Positions 1-9,353 of a stretch of 64,000 bases of DNA are shown in pieces (positions within the stretch are counted from its first letter, which is position 1; every line of letters starts with the position of its first letter). The position numbers were made by a program, and so were the translations under genes. Source of the stretch: Verrucomicrobiota bacterium (GTDB taxonomy: Bacteria > Verrucomicrobiota > Verrucomicrobiia > Opitutales > Opitutaceae); NCBI GenBank assembly GCA_023416735.1, contig JAEZGX010000041.1, positions 248,001-312,000 on the forward strand, in the 5' to 3' direction. The notes beneath the pieces were generated by a model that did not search any database, was not told where the DNA came from, and saw only the letters and a list, made by a program, of their open reading frames with translations.

Positions 1-775
1 ACGGATACCCGTGATACGGCTGCAGGAACGGCACGTCGGCGTAGATCGTCCCACCGGGTTTCGTCACCCGCACAAGTTCTCGCGCAGCCGCGAACGGATC
101 CTTCACGTGCTCCAACACGGCGCACGAGATCGTCGCGTCGAACGTGTTGTCGAGAAACGGCAGCGACTCGTTCACCGCGAGAACATCGGTGCTGGGAAAG
201 GGAAAAATTTCCACCGTCACCACATTCGCGCGATCGTCGCGACGCAGCCCGGCGCCAGCATCGAGCACAAGTCCGTCCCGATGCCGCTCGATCAACTCTT
301 TCACCGCCGGCCCGTAGTCATGCGACGAGATCGCCGCCGACGTATCGATCGCAAACACCGCGCGCTGCTCGGGCGTGAGGAAGTTGAAGTGAAATGGGTT
401 TTCCGTGAACGTGCGCTCTGACTGAAGATGCGGCCGGATTCGCTCGAGCCGACGCGCCTTGTTCGGTGGCAGCGACACGGGAGCGAGTCGCTGTTCCCAG
501 ACAAACGGAGCGCCGCCGCCAACATCGCACGTGAGCCGCACGATCTCGCCGTGAAGACCGGTTTGATCGACTACGCCGCTAAAACCACTGACGTGCGCGT
601 AATCCGGCTTCGCCGCCCGGACATCCGGCCGCGGCTCCAGTGCGAGCGCACTCGCTCCCGCTGAGACGCCGCGAAGGGGCGATTCGCTCGCGATCCATCC
701 TCGAATCCGAAAAGGCGCGGCGAGTGGAATTTCGCGCGGCGCGTCGAGGTGAACAAGCGTCGGCAGCGTAGACAT
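1..775 (-). CDS. Class I SAM-dependent methyltransferase (C-terminus cut by window edge)
   Basis: The frame opens with ATG at 775 (MSTLPTLVHLD) and runs off the left edge without a stop; about 258 residues are visible. The N-terminal half has no domain I recognise. The C-terminal half has the methyltransferase fold signatures: LVLDAGAG (SAM-binding motif I), an acidic residue ending the next strand (VVTVEIFP), then DNTFDATISCAVLEHVKDP and LVRVTKPGGTIYADVP, as in the Methyltransf_11 family. Such proteins methylate small molecules or sugars; the substrate cannot be told from sequence. It is co-directional with, and downstream of, the Delta-60 repeat gene, from which a terminator separates it. 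I chose the ATG that gives a complete domain; the frame stays open a little further upstream. Confidence 0.8.
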   Translation of the reverse strand, partial: MSTLPTLVHLDAPREIPLAAPFRIRGWIASESPLRGVSAGASALALEPRPDVRAAKPDYAHVSGFSGVVDQTGLHGEIVRLTCDVGGGAPFVWEQRLAPVSLPPNKARRLERIRPHLQSERTFTENPFHFNFLTPEQRAVFAIDTSAAISSHDYGPAVKELIERHRDGLVLDAGAGLRRDDRANVVTVEIFPFPSTDVLAVNESLPFLDNTFDATISCAVLEHVKDPFAAARELVRVTKPGGTIYADVPFLQPYHGYP

Positions 776-856
776 GCGTCGCTGCGCAGCTTTCGAAGCA
801 GCTGGTTCGCGGCAATGCGAAAGAATACCTCTCGGCCGAACAGCGCTCACAGCGCA

Positions 857-884
857 CAAAAAAGCCCGACACGAGGTCGGGCTT
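857..884 (-). terminator. Rho-independent terminator of the Delta-60 repeat gene
   Basis: A 9-bp perfect stem (862-870 with 876-884, core AAGCCCGAC) and a 5-nt loop are followed on the minus strand by a T tract (complement of 858-863). It lies 24 bp past the stop of the large minus-strand gene, so it most likely ends that transcript before the methyltransferase gene. Confidence 0.8.
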
Positions 885-907
885 GAATTGCTGGGCTGTG
901 CTTTCGC

Positions 908-3900
908 TCAGGGAACTTCGTAGATCTCAATCAACACCGTGCCCGCCGCCGTGGTGTTCGCACCCGTGACCTGCGCGGTGTAGATGCCGGGCTCCAACGT
1001 GACGAGGACAGCGGCGTCCTTGCTGCCGGAATCGAAGGGCGCAGGCCCCGTCGCCGCGATGGCCGCGGCGATTTCCGCACCGCTCGCACCGCCGGACATC
1101 GGAGTCTCCCAATCGTTGTTTTCCGCAATCATGTTTCCGCCGCGGAAGACCTTCACAACGGTGTCGTTGATCGCGTCGGTCACGCCCGCCTTTGTGAGCA
1201 CCGGTCCGGCGCCGCGGATGAGCACGCGACGCGGTTGATCGCCGCTGAGGAAGAAGCCGCCCGTGAGCATGCCGCCCGCGTCGATATAACCGCGGGCCGA
1301 CATCGCTGCGAACTGCTGCGTGCTCGATTCACCGGCGGCGTCGTAAACCTCCGCCAACACCTGGCCGCTTCCGTTCGCCACGGCCGGATCGATCACCACC
1401 GTATAAGGACCAGGGCTCAACGTCGGCGCCACCGCCGTGTCGTTGCTATCCGCCGCCAGCGGGAACTCGCCCAGTTGAGCGAAGAGCTGCGCGAGCGCGG
1501 GATCGCCGCCCCACTTCGTATTCTGAAGCTGTTGCACGCCATTCTTGTTGAGCGACAAGCGCGGCTGGGCGAGGAAGCCGGTGACGTTTTGACTTTCCAG
1601 GCCAGGTCCGACGCCGCGCAGGAGCACGGTTTTGTTTTGGCCGCTGACCACGAAGCCGACGATGAGCGGGCGCGAACTATTAACGTTCGCGAGACACGCG
1701 ATGTTCAACAGGTGCCACTGACCCGACCCGCCGCCGCTGCCAGGAACAGTGACGATGATCGTGAGCGTAGCCGTGCCGGTTCCGAGGCTGTTCGTTGCAG
1801 AAATCGTGACCGTATAGGTCCCCGTTTGAGTCGGCGTTCCGCTGATCACACCGGTCGTCGTGTTGATCGAAAGGCCCGGAGGCAGGCCCGTCGCCGCGTA
1901 GCTCGTCGGCTGGCCGGTGGCCGCGATCGCGTAGAAGAAGTTGGAGCCCGTGGCGCCGTTAACCGCGGTCGCGCTGGTGATGACCGGCTGGCCGTTGCCG
2001 CCGCCGTTGCTTCCACCGCGATAGATGTGCGTGCGAGCCGAAATTAAGCTGCTTCCCGTGTTCGGCGTCGAAGCGACGAGCGCGCGAGCGCGCACATAGT
2101 GATTGGTGCCGCCGCCGAGACTCAGGCCGCCGATGCGCCAATCGTTCGTGCCCACGCGGCTGCCCAAGCCCAGCGACGTCCATGAGATTCCGTCCGTCGA
2201 GAGCTCGAAGTGCACGCCGTAAGGCACCGGGCCGCCGCCCGAGCGGGTCCAGGTGAGCGTCGATCCGCCTGCGTCGGAGGTGAACGACTGAACCACAGGC
2301 GCCACGGCGCCCAAACGCGCGAAGCTGAAGCGGCCAAGGCCATCGACTTTGCTGAAGAGGCCGGCGATCAAAACCTTCCCGTCCGGCTGAATCAGCATGG
2401 CCGTGACCGCGCCATCTGGACCGGCGGTGCTGCTCGCGGGAGTCGCGGCATCGAGGCTGCCCGACGAAGTCAGCAGGGCGAAATGTTTCCGTTCACCGCC
2501 GCCGATCGTGGTGAAACTGCCACCGACATAAATGCGACCATCCGTCTGCGGAGCGACGGTGAGGACGGCGTTGTTGTTGTTCGGACTGAAACCGCCATCG
2601 GGGGAGCCGTTGGCGTTCAGACGCAAAAGTGTGTTCGCACCGTTGCCGGTATCAGCCGTGTAGAGAATGCGTCCATCGGCTTGCACCGCGAGAAGGCGCA
2701 CTGCGCCGGTAACACCCGGATTGAAGGACGAGTCGAGGGAACCGTCCGAGTTTAGACGGGCGAGGTAGCTGCGGCTCGCGCCAGCGATGGAGGTGAAGGT
2801 GCCGCCGACGATCACTTTGCCGTCCGGCTGAAACGCGAGCGCGTGCACATCGCCGCCGCCCACATTCGGATTGAACCCGGGATCGAGCGAAAGATTGGAG
2901 TTGAAACGCGCGAGGCGATTGCGGGACGCGTCATTGACCGTGCTAAAGGCACCGCCAACGATCAACCGGCCGTCCGGCAGCGGCAGCATGGCGTAAACCT
3001 GGCCGTCCGGTTCGGGGCGGAATCCAGAGCTCACCGAGCCGTCGTCGCCGAGGAGAATGAGATTCTTCGCCGCGAGGCCGTTGATGCGCGTGAACGAGCC
3101 GCCGACGAGCAGCGAGCCGTTGGGCTGAATGCGGTTGAAATTGCCTTGAACCAGCACCGATCCGTTCGAATGCGCCACGAGGCGGAGCACATTGCCGTTC
3201 AGGTTCGGATTGAACGTCACATCGATCGTGCCGTCGTCATTCAGTCGCGCGGTGAAGTTGCGCGGAGTCGCCAACGTCGGATCGAGCGTAGTCGCGTTCG
3301 GTTGGAGTGCGGTGAACGAGCCGCCGATGAGAATCTTGTCGCCTTGGAAACCGACCGCGGTGACCGCGGCGTTCGGGTTGGGTCGGAAGCTGGTGTCGAA
3401 GGTGAAGTCGGAGTTGAAGCGGGCGATGTAGAACGCCTCCTTGCCGTCGATCTGGATGAACGAGCCGGTGAGGATGTAGCGGCCGGCAGGGTCACGCGCC
3501 ATCGAGACGACGAGGCCGTTCGGATTAAGATTAAGGGCGTCGACTGTCCCGTCCGCGTTGATCCGCGCCACCGCCGTGCGGTTCGTGGGTTCGCTCGCAC
3601 CATTCGGACGGAAAGCCGTGAACTCGCCGGAAACGAGCAGCTTGTTATCCGGCAGCAGCAGGATGCGCTGCACCGCGGCGTTGGCGCGGGGATCGAATCC
3701 GGTGTCGAGCGTGCCGTCGGCGCTGAATCGCGCAATGTAGCCGCGGGGAGTCGTGGCCGTGCTATTCGGCGCGTTTTGAGCGGCAGTGATCTGGCCGCCG
3801 GCGACGATCTTCCCATCGGACTGCACCACGAGCGACATCACGGTGCCCGCCACGTTTTGCTTGAAGCCGGTGTCGACGGTGCCGTCGGCGTTGAGGCGGA

Positions 3901-6757
3901 CAAGATTGCGCCACTCCGGAGTTTGGGGCGTCGCGTCCGTGCCCAGTTCGAAGTTGCCGCCGACGATGATCTTTCCGTCGGACTGAAGCGCCAGCGCCTG
4001 CACGCCGGGCTTCATCTTCAACTGAAACGTGCTGTCGAGCGAGCCGTTGGCGTTGAGGCGGACCAAGCCGTAACTCGCGCCGCTGATCGTGAGCTCACCG
4101 CCGACGAGGACTTTTCCGTCCGGCTGCTCGAGAAACGCGTTCACGAAGCCGAAGCCCATGCCCTGCGGCAAACTGACGCTGCGGAGCTGACCAGACGATT
4201 CCAACCACGCGAAGCTGGAAGCTTGAACCGGGATCGATTCGCCGCCGCCCGGCAATTCCGCCACCGTGTAAACCGGACCATCGAGATTGGGCGCGAAGTT
4301 CGCGTCCGCGGTTGAATCGGGGTTGAACCGCGCAAGATTCTGCGACGAGGCGCCGCTGATACCGGCGAAAGAACCACCCGCGACGATCTTTCCATCGGGT
4401 CGCATCGTGAGCATGTTCACCTGCGCCCCGGCCGCCGTGTTCACATCGGCGTCGAAGGAAGGATCGACCGCACCCGTCGCGGTCACGCGCGCCAAACGGC
4501 GGAGCGTTCCGGTGCCACCCGGCCGGAAGGAACCGGCCACCAAGATACCCGCGTCCGAAACGGAGAATCCGACAATTTCGTGGCCGGGATTGACGTTCAG
4601 ACCGAGGTTGAAGCTCGTGTCGACTTCGCCGTTGTCCTGCAGGCGAGCCGCGTAGTTCCGCTCGGTGGTGACGTCGCCGCGGATGATCGAAGTGAAGCGT
4701 CCACCGATCAGCAATCCGTTGCCGTGCACCGCGAGCGCGTGGACGGAGTTGTTGATGGCCGGGTTAAAATCGAGATCGAGGGCACCCGTGGCCGAGAAAC
4801 GCGCGATGTTCGCGCGGGCCGTAAACTCGGTCGCACTCGTGCCTGCCGCGCCGTTGAACGATCCGCCGACCACGATGCGGTCACCTTGCATAACCACGCG
4901 GACGATTTCGCCCGAGGTGCCGGCGTTGAAGCCGGTGTCGACCTTGCCGTCGGCCTCGAAGCGAACCAGCCGGTTGCGGGTGAAAGACTGATTGCCGCCC
5001 GAGCCAGCCACGACGGTGAAGTTGCCGGCGGCCACGAGCTTGCCGTCCGTTTGCAGCGCCAAAGAGTTAACCCTCTCGTTCGTGCCGGCGCGCCACGCCT
5101 CGTCGACCGAACCGTCGGCCTTGAAGCGGACCAGGTTGTTACGTGCGATCGAAGGATCGCCCGGCGTCTGGCGCACCGCCGAGAAGCTGCCGCCGACGAT
5201 CACTTCTCCGCCCGATTGCGCGACCATCGCGAAGACCGGACCGCTGAGCTGGACGTTGAACACGCTCGTATCGAGCGAGCCGTCGGCGTTGAGCCGCGCG
5301 ATGTTCGAACGCGGAATGCCGTTAACAAAAGAGAAGTTGCCGCCGATCAGAATCTTTCCGCCCGACAAAGGTAGGACGCTGTAAACCGAACCGGTCACAT
5401 TGGCGCGGAAACCCGGATCGATGTTTCCGTTTACGCCCAGGCGGACCAAGCTGTCGCGCGTCAAACCGCCCACGCTCGTGAACGTGCCGCCGACCAGGAC
5501 CTGACCATCCCCTTGCAACACGGCGGTGGCGACGCGGCCGTTGACGTCGGGACGGAATTCCGTGTCGAGCCCGCCCGCGGCACTGACACGCGCCACGTGA
5601 TTACGCGGGATCGAAGAGAGACCGCTGCCGCGCAGGGCGCTGAAACCGCCGCCGAGCACGATCGATCCATCGGACTGCACGCCGAACGCATAGACATTGA
5701 AGTTCGGGCCCGGAAGAAAACCGAGGTCCAGCTGTCCATTCGGATGGATCCGACCCGCATACGCGAGGTTGACGCCCCCGAGGCTCGGGAAACTCCCGCC
5801 GACGAGCACGCCGCCATCCGGCAAAACCGCGATGGCATACACATCCCCGCCGGCTTGCCCGACGAAAGTCGTATCGACGGTCCCATCGACATTGAGGCGG
5901 GTAAACCGCGCCTTCGCGACCGCCTCTTCGGCATTCGGCGGTTGCACCGTCGTGAAAGAACCGCCGACAAGGATCTTGCCGTCGCGCTGTAAAGCGACCG
6001 CGGTGACCCGGTTGTTGAAGTTGGGATTGAACGCCGTATCGAGCGAGCCGTTGGCATTGAGCCGGGCGAGACGGTTGCGCGTCTGACCCGCGATCGTGGT
6101 GAAACCGCCGCCCACCAGAATCTTGCCGTCGGACTGAACCGCAATCGCCAGCACTACGTTGCTCGCATTCGGATCGAACCCGGCATCGAGCGAGCCGTCG
6201 GCATTGAAACGTGCGATGCGATTCCTAGGCTGCCCCGCCGCCGACGTAAACGCGCCGCCGATGAGAATCCCGCCATTCGCATCCAACGCGAGGGCGTTGA
6301 CCTCCTGAAGAGGTCCACCGCTGAGATTCGGATCGAAGCCCGCATCGACCGATCCGTCGGCATTCAGCCGCGCCGCGCGGTTGCGCGTGGCACCGCCAGC
6401 CTGGGTGAAGCTGCCACCGATGACGATCCGGCCGTCCGGCTGGAGGATCATCGCATTGATGCGGCCGTTGACGTTGCCGTTGAAGGTCGTGTCCACGCGG
6501 CCGTCGGCGAGCAGGCGCGCGATGTTGTTTTTATCCGCCGCAGCACCGCCGTTGGGCTGCAAGCGCTTGAATTCGCCGCCGATCAGGATCTTTCCATCGG
6601 GCTGGACTGCGACGGCATAGACATTGCCATCGACGTTAGGATCGAAGCCGTCCGACGCAGAAAGCGCCCCTTGAGCGAACAAGGCCGGTGAGATCGACAC
6701 CAGCGACGCGAGACAAACGAGGCGCAACGCGAAGCGGAAAGCGGAAGCAATGAACAT
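908..6757 (-). CDS. Giant exported Delta-60 repeat protein with He_PIG/Ig-like and C-terminal paired domains
   Basis: A 1949-residue protein with an N-terminal signal peptide (basic start, hydrophobic stretch, then SPALFAQG). Most of its length, about residues 35-1640, is a long array of roughly 50-60-residue units of the Delta-60 type, each with a core like PDGKILIGGSF, then NRIARLNADGSLD and F.PN. These units are thought to form beta-propeller-like folds. A putative Ig-like He_PIG module follows (GLPPGLSINTTTGVISGTP, about residues 1665-1745). Two related C-terminal domains come last, each with VLLRGVGPGL or VLIRGAGPVL and ending in a VYDAAG or IYEVP strand; they may be a surface anchoring or sorting region. 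The role is unknown; adhesion or surface display is an inference. The ATG at 6757 is preceded by a C-rich leader rather than a Shine-Dalgarno. Near 3081-3180 one repeat seems shortened and fused to its neighbour. Confidence 0.9.
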   Translation of the reverse strand: MFIASAFRFALRLVCLASLVSISPALFAQGALSASDGFDPNVDGNVYAVAVQPDGKILIGGEFKRLQPNGGAAADKNNIARLLADGRVDTTFNGNVNGRINAMILQPDGRIVIGGSFTQAGGATRNRAARLNADGSVDAGFDPNLSGGPLQEVNALALDANGGILIGGAFTSAAGQPRNRIARFNADGSLDAGFDPNASNVVLAIAVQSDGKILVGGGFTTIAGQTRNRLARLNANGSLDTAFNPNFNNRVTAVALQRDGKILVGGSFTTVQPPNAEEAVAKARFTRLNVDGTVDTTFVGQAGGDVYAIAVLPDGGVLVGGSFPSLGGVNLAYAGRIHPNGQLDLGFLPGPNFNVYAFGVQSDGSIVLGGGFSALRGSGLSSIPRNHVARVSAAGGLDTEFRPDVNGRVATAVLQGDGQVLVGGTFTSVGGLTRDSLVRLGVNGNIDPGFRANVTGSVYSVLPLSGGKILIGGNFSFVNGIPRSNIARLNADGSLDTSVFNVQLSGPVFAMVAQSGGEVIVGGSFSAVRQTPGDPSIARNNLVRFKADGSVDEAWRAGTNERVNSLALQTDGKLVAAGNFTVVAGSGGNQSFTRNRLVRFEADGKVDTGFNAGTSGEIVRVVMQGDRIVVGGSFNGAAGTSATEFTARANIARFSATGALDLDFNPAINNSVHALAVHGNGLLIGGRFTSIIRGDVTTERNYAARLQDNGEVDTSFNLGLNVNPGHEIVGFSVSDAGILVAGSFRPGGTGTLRRLARVTATGAVDPSFDADVNTAAGAQVNMLTMRPDGKIVAGGSFAGISGASSQNLARFNPDSTADANFAPNLDGPVYTVAELPGGGESIPVQASSFAWLESSGQLRSVSLPQGMGFGFVNAFLEQPDGKVLVGGELTISGASYGLVRLNANGSLDSTFQLKMKPGVQALALQSDGKIIVGGNFELGTDATPQTPEWRNLVRLNADGTVDTGFKQNVAGTVMSLVVQSDGKIVAGGQITAAQNAPNSTATTPRGYIARFSADGTLDTGFDPRANAAVQRILLLPDNKLLVSGEFTAFRPNGASEPTNRTAVARINADGTVDALNLNPNGLVVSMARDPAGRYILTGSFIQIDGKEAFYIARFNSDFTFDTSFRPNPNAAVTAVGFQGDKILIGGSFTALQPNATTLDPTLATPRNFTARLNDDGTIDVTFNPNLNGNVLRLVAHSNGSVLVQGNFNRIQPNGSLLVGGSFTRINGLAAKNLILLGDDGSVSSGFRPEPDGQVYAMLPLPDGRLIVGGAFSTVNDASRNRLARFNSNLSLDPGFNPNVGGGDVHALAFQPDGKVIVGGTFTSIAGASRSYLARLNSDGSLDSSFNPGVTGAVRLLAVQADGRILYTADTGNGANTLLRLNANGSPDGGFSPNNNNAVLTVAPQTDGRIYVGGSFTTIGGGERKHFALLTSSGSLDAATPASSTAGPDGAVTAMLIQPDGKVLIAGLFSKVDGLGRFSFARLGAVAPVVQSFTSDAGGSTLTWTRSGGGPVPYGVHFELSTDGISWTSLGLGSRVGTNDWRIGGLSLGGGTNHYVRARALVASTPNTGSSLISARTHIYRGGSNGGGNGQPVITSATAVNGATGSNFFYAIAATGQPTSYAATGLPPGLSINTTTGVISGTPTQTGTYTVTISATNSLGTGTATLTIIVTVPGSGGGSGQWHLLNIACLANVNSSRPLIVGFVVSGQNKTVLLRGVGPGLESQNVTGFLAQPRLSLNKNGVQQLQNTKWGGDPALAQLFAQLGEFPLAADSNDTAVAPTLSPGPYTVVIDPAVANGSGQVLAEVYDAAGESSTQQFAAMSARGYIDAGGMLTGGFFLSGDQPRRVLIRGAGPVLTKAGVTDAINDTVVKVFRGGNMIAENNDWETPMSGGASGAEIAAAIAATGPAPFDSGSKDAAVLVTLEPGIYTAQVTGANTTAAGTVLIEIYEVP

Positions 6758-7049
6758 GAGGGGGAGTCTAGTGATAAAGAGAGATCAGACGGCCGAGCCG
6801 GAGGCGCCGAGGCGAAAGGTCAGCGTTTCTCCGCGAAAAAGGGGACCATGACAAGCCTCCGGGCGACGCCTTGGCAAGCCCGCCCGCTGCGCGGTCTAAC
6901 GGAGAAATAGGAGCCGGTCACGGGGCCGGTTAGTGTCGGCGCGAAAATCGGAAGTTCCGGAAAAATCCTGCGACCCCCTTTTCGACTCGTCGTCTAATGG
7001 ATCTCGCCTTTGGCCGTTTCCCTATCGGCCTGGCCTCACCTTCCTCTCC

Positions 7050-8714
7050 ATGAAACTGAAACCTCGTGTGCTCGCTTCGGCTCTCGCCGCCTTCGTTGTC
7101 GGACTTTCCCTTCCATCCGGGGCTCAAGCCACTCCGATCGCCGCCCAATCGCAAATCCGTGCGGTGACGGTTTACGCCGACCGGGCCGTCGTCACGCGAA
7201 CGGCACCGGTTCAAATCGCCGGATCTGGCATTGTGGAGGTGTTGTTTGAACAACTTCCGGCCGGACTCCTGGACGAATCCCTGCAGGTCACCGGCCGCGG
7301 CGAGGCCAACGCCGCCCTGCTCGATGTCACGCCGCGCACCACCTACGTCGACTTTACGCCCAACGACCGGACCAAAGCCCTCGAAGACGAAATTCGCTCC
7401 CTCGATCGCCAGGATCGCGAACTCGACGACCGCGCCAACGTCCTCGCGCAGCAGCGCGACTACATTGTCAAAATCCAAACCTCCAGCACCACGCCAACCA
7501 AGGACGCCAATCCGGTCACCCTGCCTGACGTGTGGTCAAAGATGTTGGAATTCACCGAACAAAAACTCGGCGAATTCGCCGCGGAAGTCCGCACGATCGA
7601 CACCCGTCGCGAAGAACTCCGCGCCAAACGCACCGCGCTCCAACAACAGCTCGATCAGCTTCGCGGCGAAAGCAGCCGCAGCTACAAAACCGTCTTGGTT
7701 CGCCTCGACGCCCAAGCCGCCGGAGCAATCGAGCTCACGTTGCGTTACGCGGTGCACGGCGCGAACTGGACGCCAAATTACGATGTTCGCGTCTCCAGCG
7801 ACGACCGCTCCGCTCAACTCGGCTACTTCGGCCTCGTCCGCCAGCGCACCGGAGAAGATTGGAATAACATCGAGCTCACGCTCTCCACCGCACGCCCGTC
7901 GCTCGGCGGCGCCGCGCCGGAGTTGCAACCGTGGGTCGTGCAACAACGCCAGTTCCTTCCCGTCGCCGCTGCCGCATCTGCGCCGCGTTTCGAAGCTCAA
8001 ATGGATGCGAGCGAACTCCGAGTCCGCGGCCAGGCAGAGATGAAGGCTCGAACAACCATGGACTACTATTATCCGCCGGCAGCCGTCGAAACGCAGGCTA
8101 CCAGCGCCTCCTTCAAGGTCGCCGTCCCTTCCACCATCGCCTCCGACAACTCTCCGCAAAAAGTTCCGATCGCCACGGCAACGCTCGCTCTCGCCCCCGA
8201 ATATCGCACGACGCCCAAGCTTCTGCCGTCCGCCTTCCTAACCGCCAAGGTGACCAACAGCACCGACTACCCGCTGCTCGCCGGATCGATGAATGTATTT
8301 CTCGACGACGCCTTCGTCGCCACGAGCGCGCTCCGCAGCGTGATGCCCGGCGAACAATTCGACCTCTCTCTCGGCGCCGACGAAGGCATCAGCGTGAAGC
8401 GCACGCTCAACAACCGGCTCACCGAAGACACCGGCGTCGTCTCGAAGAGCAAACGCATCACCTACGACCTCACGCTCACCGTGCAGAACAACAAGCGCAC
8501 GCCCGCCAAAATCGTCGTGCGCGACCAACTCCCCGTTTCACGTCACGAGAAAATTGTCGTGAAACAGCTCGCGCCCGACGAACGCCAGCTGAAGCCCAAC
8601 GCCGAAGGCGTGCTGCAATGGACGCTCGACCTCAAACCCGGCGAGAAACGCGAGCTGCCTCTCCGCTTCTCCGTCGAACATCCCGCCGACTTTATCGTCG
8701 AGGGACTCGAATAA
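7050..8714 (+). CDS. MuiA-like protein (DUF4140/DUF4139, mucoidy inhibitor A family)
   Basis: A 554-residue exported protein. The ATG at 7050 gives a clean signal peptide (MKLKPRVLASALAAFVVG, cleavage near GAQATP); the frame is open upstream to 6933, but that part does not look coding. The N-terminal strand-rich region (AVTVYADRAVVTRTAPV) matches DUF4140. A long charged coiled coil follows (about residues 105-215) and then the DUF4139 region (YDVRVSSDDRSAQLGYFG, RTGEDWNNIELTLSTA, and a C-terminal LDLKPGEKRELPLRFSVEHP). MuiA was named for reducing mucoidy in E. coli, but the biochemical role of the family is unsettled. The gene is divergent from the Delta-60 gene and followed by a terminator. 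The leader before the ATG is CT-rich with no Shine-Dalgarno. Confidence 0.85.
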   Translation: MKLKPRVLASALAAFVVGLSLPSGAQATPIAAQSQIRAVTVYADRAVVTRTAPVQIAGSGIVEVLFEQLPAGLLDESLQVTGRGEANAALLDVTPRTTYVDFTPNDRTKALEDEIRSLDRQDRELDDRANVLAQQRDYIVKIQTSSTTPTKDANPVTLPDVWSKMLEFTEQKLGEFAAEVRTIDTRREELRAKRTALQQQLDQLRGESSRSYKTVLVRLDAQAAGAIELTLRYAVHGANWTPNYDVRVSSDDRSAQLGYFGLVRQRTGEDWNNIELTLSTARPSLGGAAPELQPWVVQQRQFLPVAAAASAPRFEAQMDASELRVRGQAEMKARTTMDYYYPPAAVETQATSASFKVAVPSTIASDNSPQKVPIATATLALAPEYRTTPKLLPSAFLTAKVTNSTDYPLLAGSMNVFLDDAFVATSALRSVMPGEQFDLSLGADEGISVKRTLNNRLTEDTGVVSKSKRITYDLTLTVQNNKRTPAKIVVRDQLPVSRHEKIVVKQLAPDERQLKPNAEGVLQWTLDLKPGEKRELPLRFSVEHPADFIVEGLE

Positions 8715-8738
8715 CTCCTCGTCCTTGTCCTCCCCTCC

Positions 8739-8769
8739 GAGGCGGCCGCAGCGCCGCCTCTTTTCTTTT
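8739..8769 (+). terminator. Rho-independent terminator after the MuiA-like gene
   Basis: An 8-bp stem (8739-8746 GAGGCGGC with 8753-8760 GCCGCCTC), a 6-nt loop and then TTTTCTTTT. It sits 24 bp after the stop of the MuiA-like gene and just before the next plus-strand gene. Confidence 0.75.
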
Positions 8770-8786
8770 GCCGCCACCGACCGGCT

Positions 8787-9311
8787 TTGACACCAACGCG
8801 CCCCGTGTCCTCTACCGCGCGCCGTCGCAACCAGTCCTCCCGCACCGCTCCCTGGCTCCTTGCGACGGCATTTCTCCTCTTCATCGGCGGCGTGTTTTTT
8901 CCGTTCTTTCACGTCACGAAATTCTGGCTGTTTCACGACGCGATCTCGGTGGTCGGCGGAATCATCACCCTTTTCCGCGAGGAAGAATACTTCCTCTTCA
9001 TCGTCCTCACGCTGTTCACCCTCGTTTTTCCGTGCGTGAAGCTCGGCCTGCTCGCGATCATCTGGCTCGAGCGTGAGCACAACTTGTCTCGCGTTCAGCG
9101 GCTTCATCGCTGGGTCGAACACCTCGGCAAATGGTCGATGCTCGATGTGTTCGTGGTCGCGATCCTGATCGTCGCCATGAAGTCCGCCGCCGTCGCCGAG
9201 CTACACGTCGGGCCTGGCCTCTACCTCTTCACGTTTTCAGTCATCACCACACAGTTCGCATCCGCCCTCGTCTCTCGCCTGCTGGAATCCGCCTCCCCGA
9301 AATCAGGTTGA
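8787..9311 (+). CDS. Paraquat-inducible protein A (PqiA) family membrane protein
   Basis: A 174-residue (from TTG at 8787) or 168-residue (from GTG at 8805) integral membrane protein with about four hydrophobic segments. Family marks are a first segment running into FFPFFHVTKFWLF, then LFREEEYFLFIVLTLFT, a charged LEREHNLSRVQRLHRWVEHLGKWSM stretch and DVFVVAILIVA. In PqiA and LetA proteins these segments work with MCE-domain partners in moving lipids between membranes; no MCE gene is next to it here. E. coli PqiA has two such units, and this protein has one, as in many short homologues. The start is uncertain because neither candidate has a clear ribosome binding site and the terminator of the upstream gene abuts it. 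Confidence 0.8.
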   Translation: MTPTRPVSSTARRRNQSSRTAPWLLATAFLLFIGGVFFPFFHVTKFWLFHDAISVVGGIITLFREEEYFLFIVLTLFTLVFPCVKLGLLAIIWLEREHNLSRVQRLHRWVEHLGKWSMLDVFVVAILIVAMKSAAVAELHVGPGLYLFTFSVITTQFASALVSRLLESASPKSG

Positions 9312-9353
9312 ATCGAATCATGCACGGCGGGCCCCGCGCCCGCACCGCGTCGG

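Noticed and set aside
2843..4315. Open frame opposite the Delta-60 repeat gene
   Set aside because: It inherits periodicity from the repeats of the real gene and has no start context or motif.
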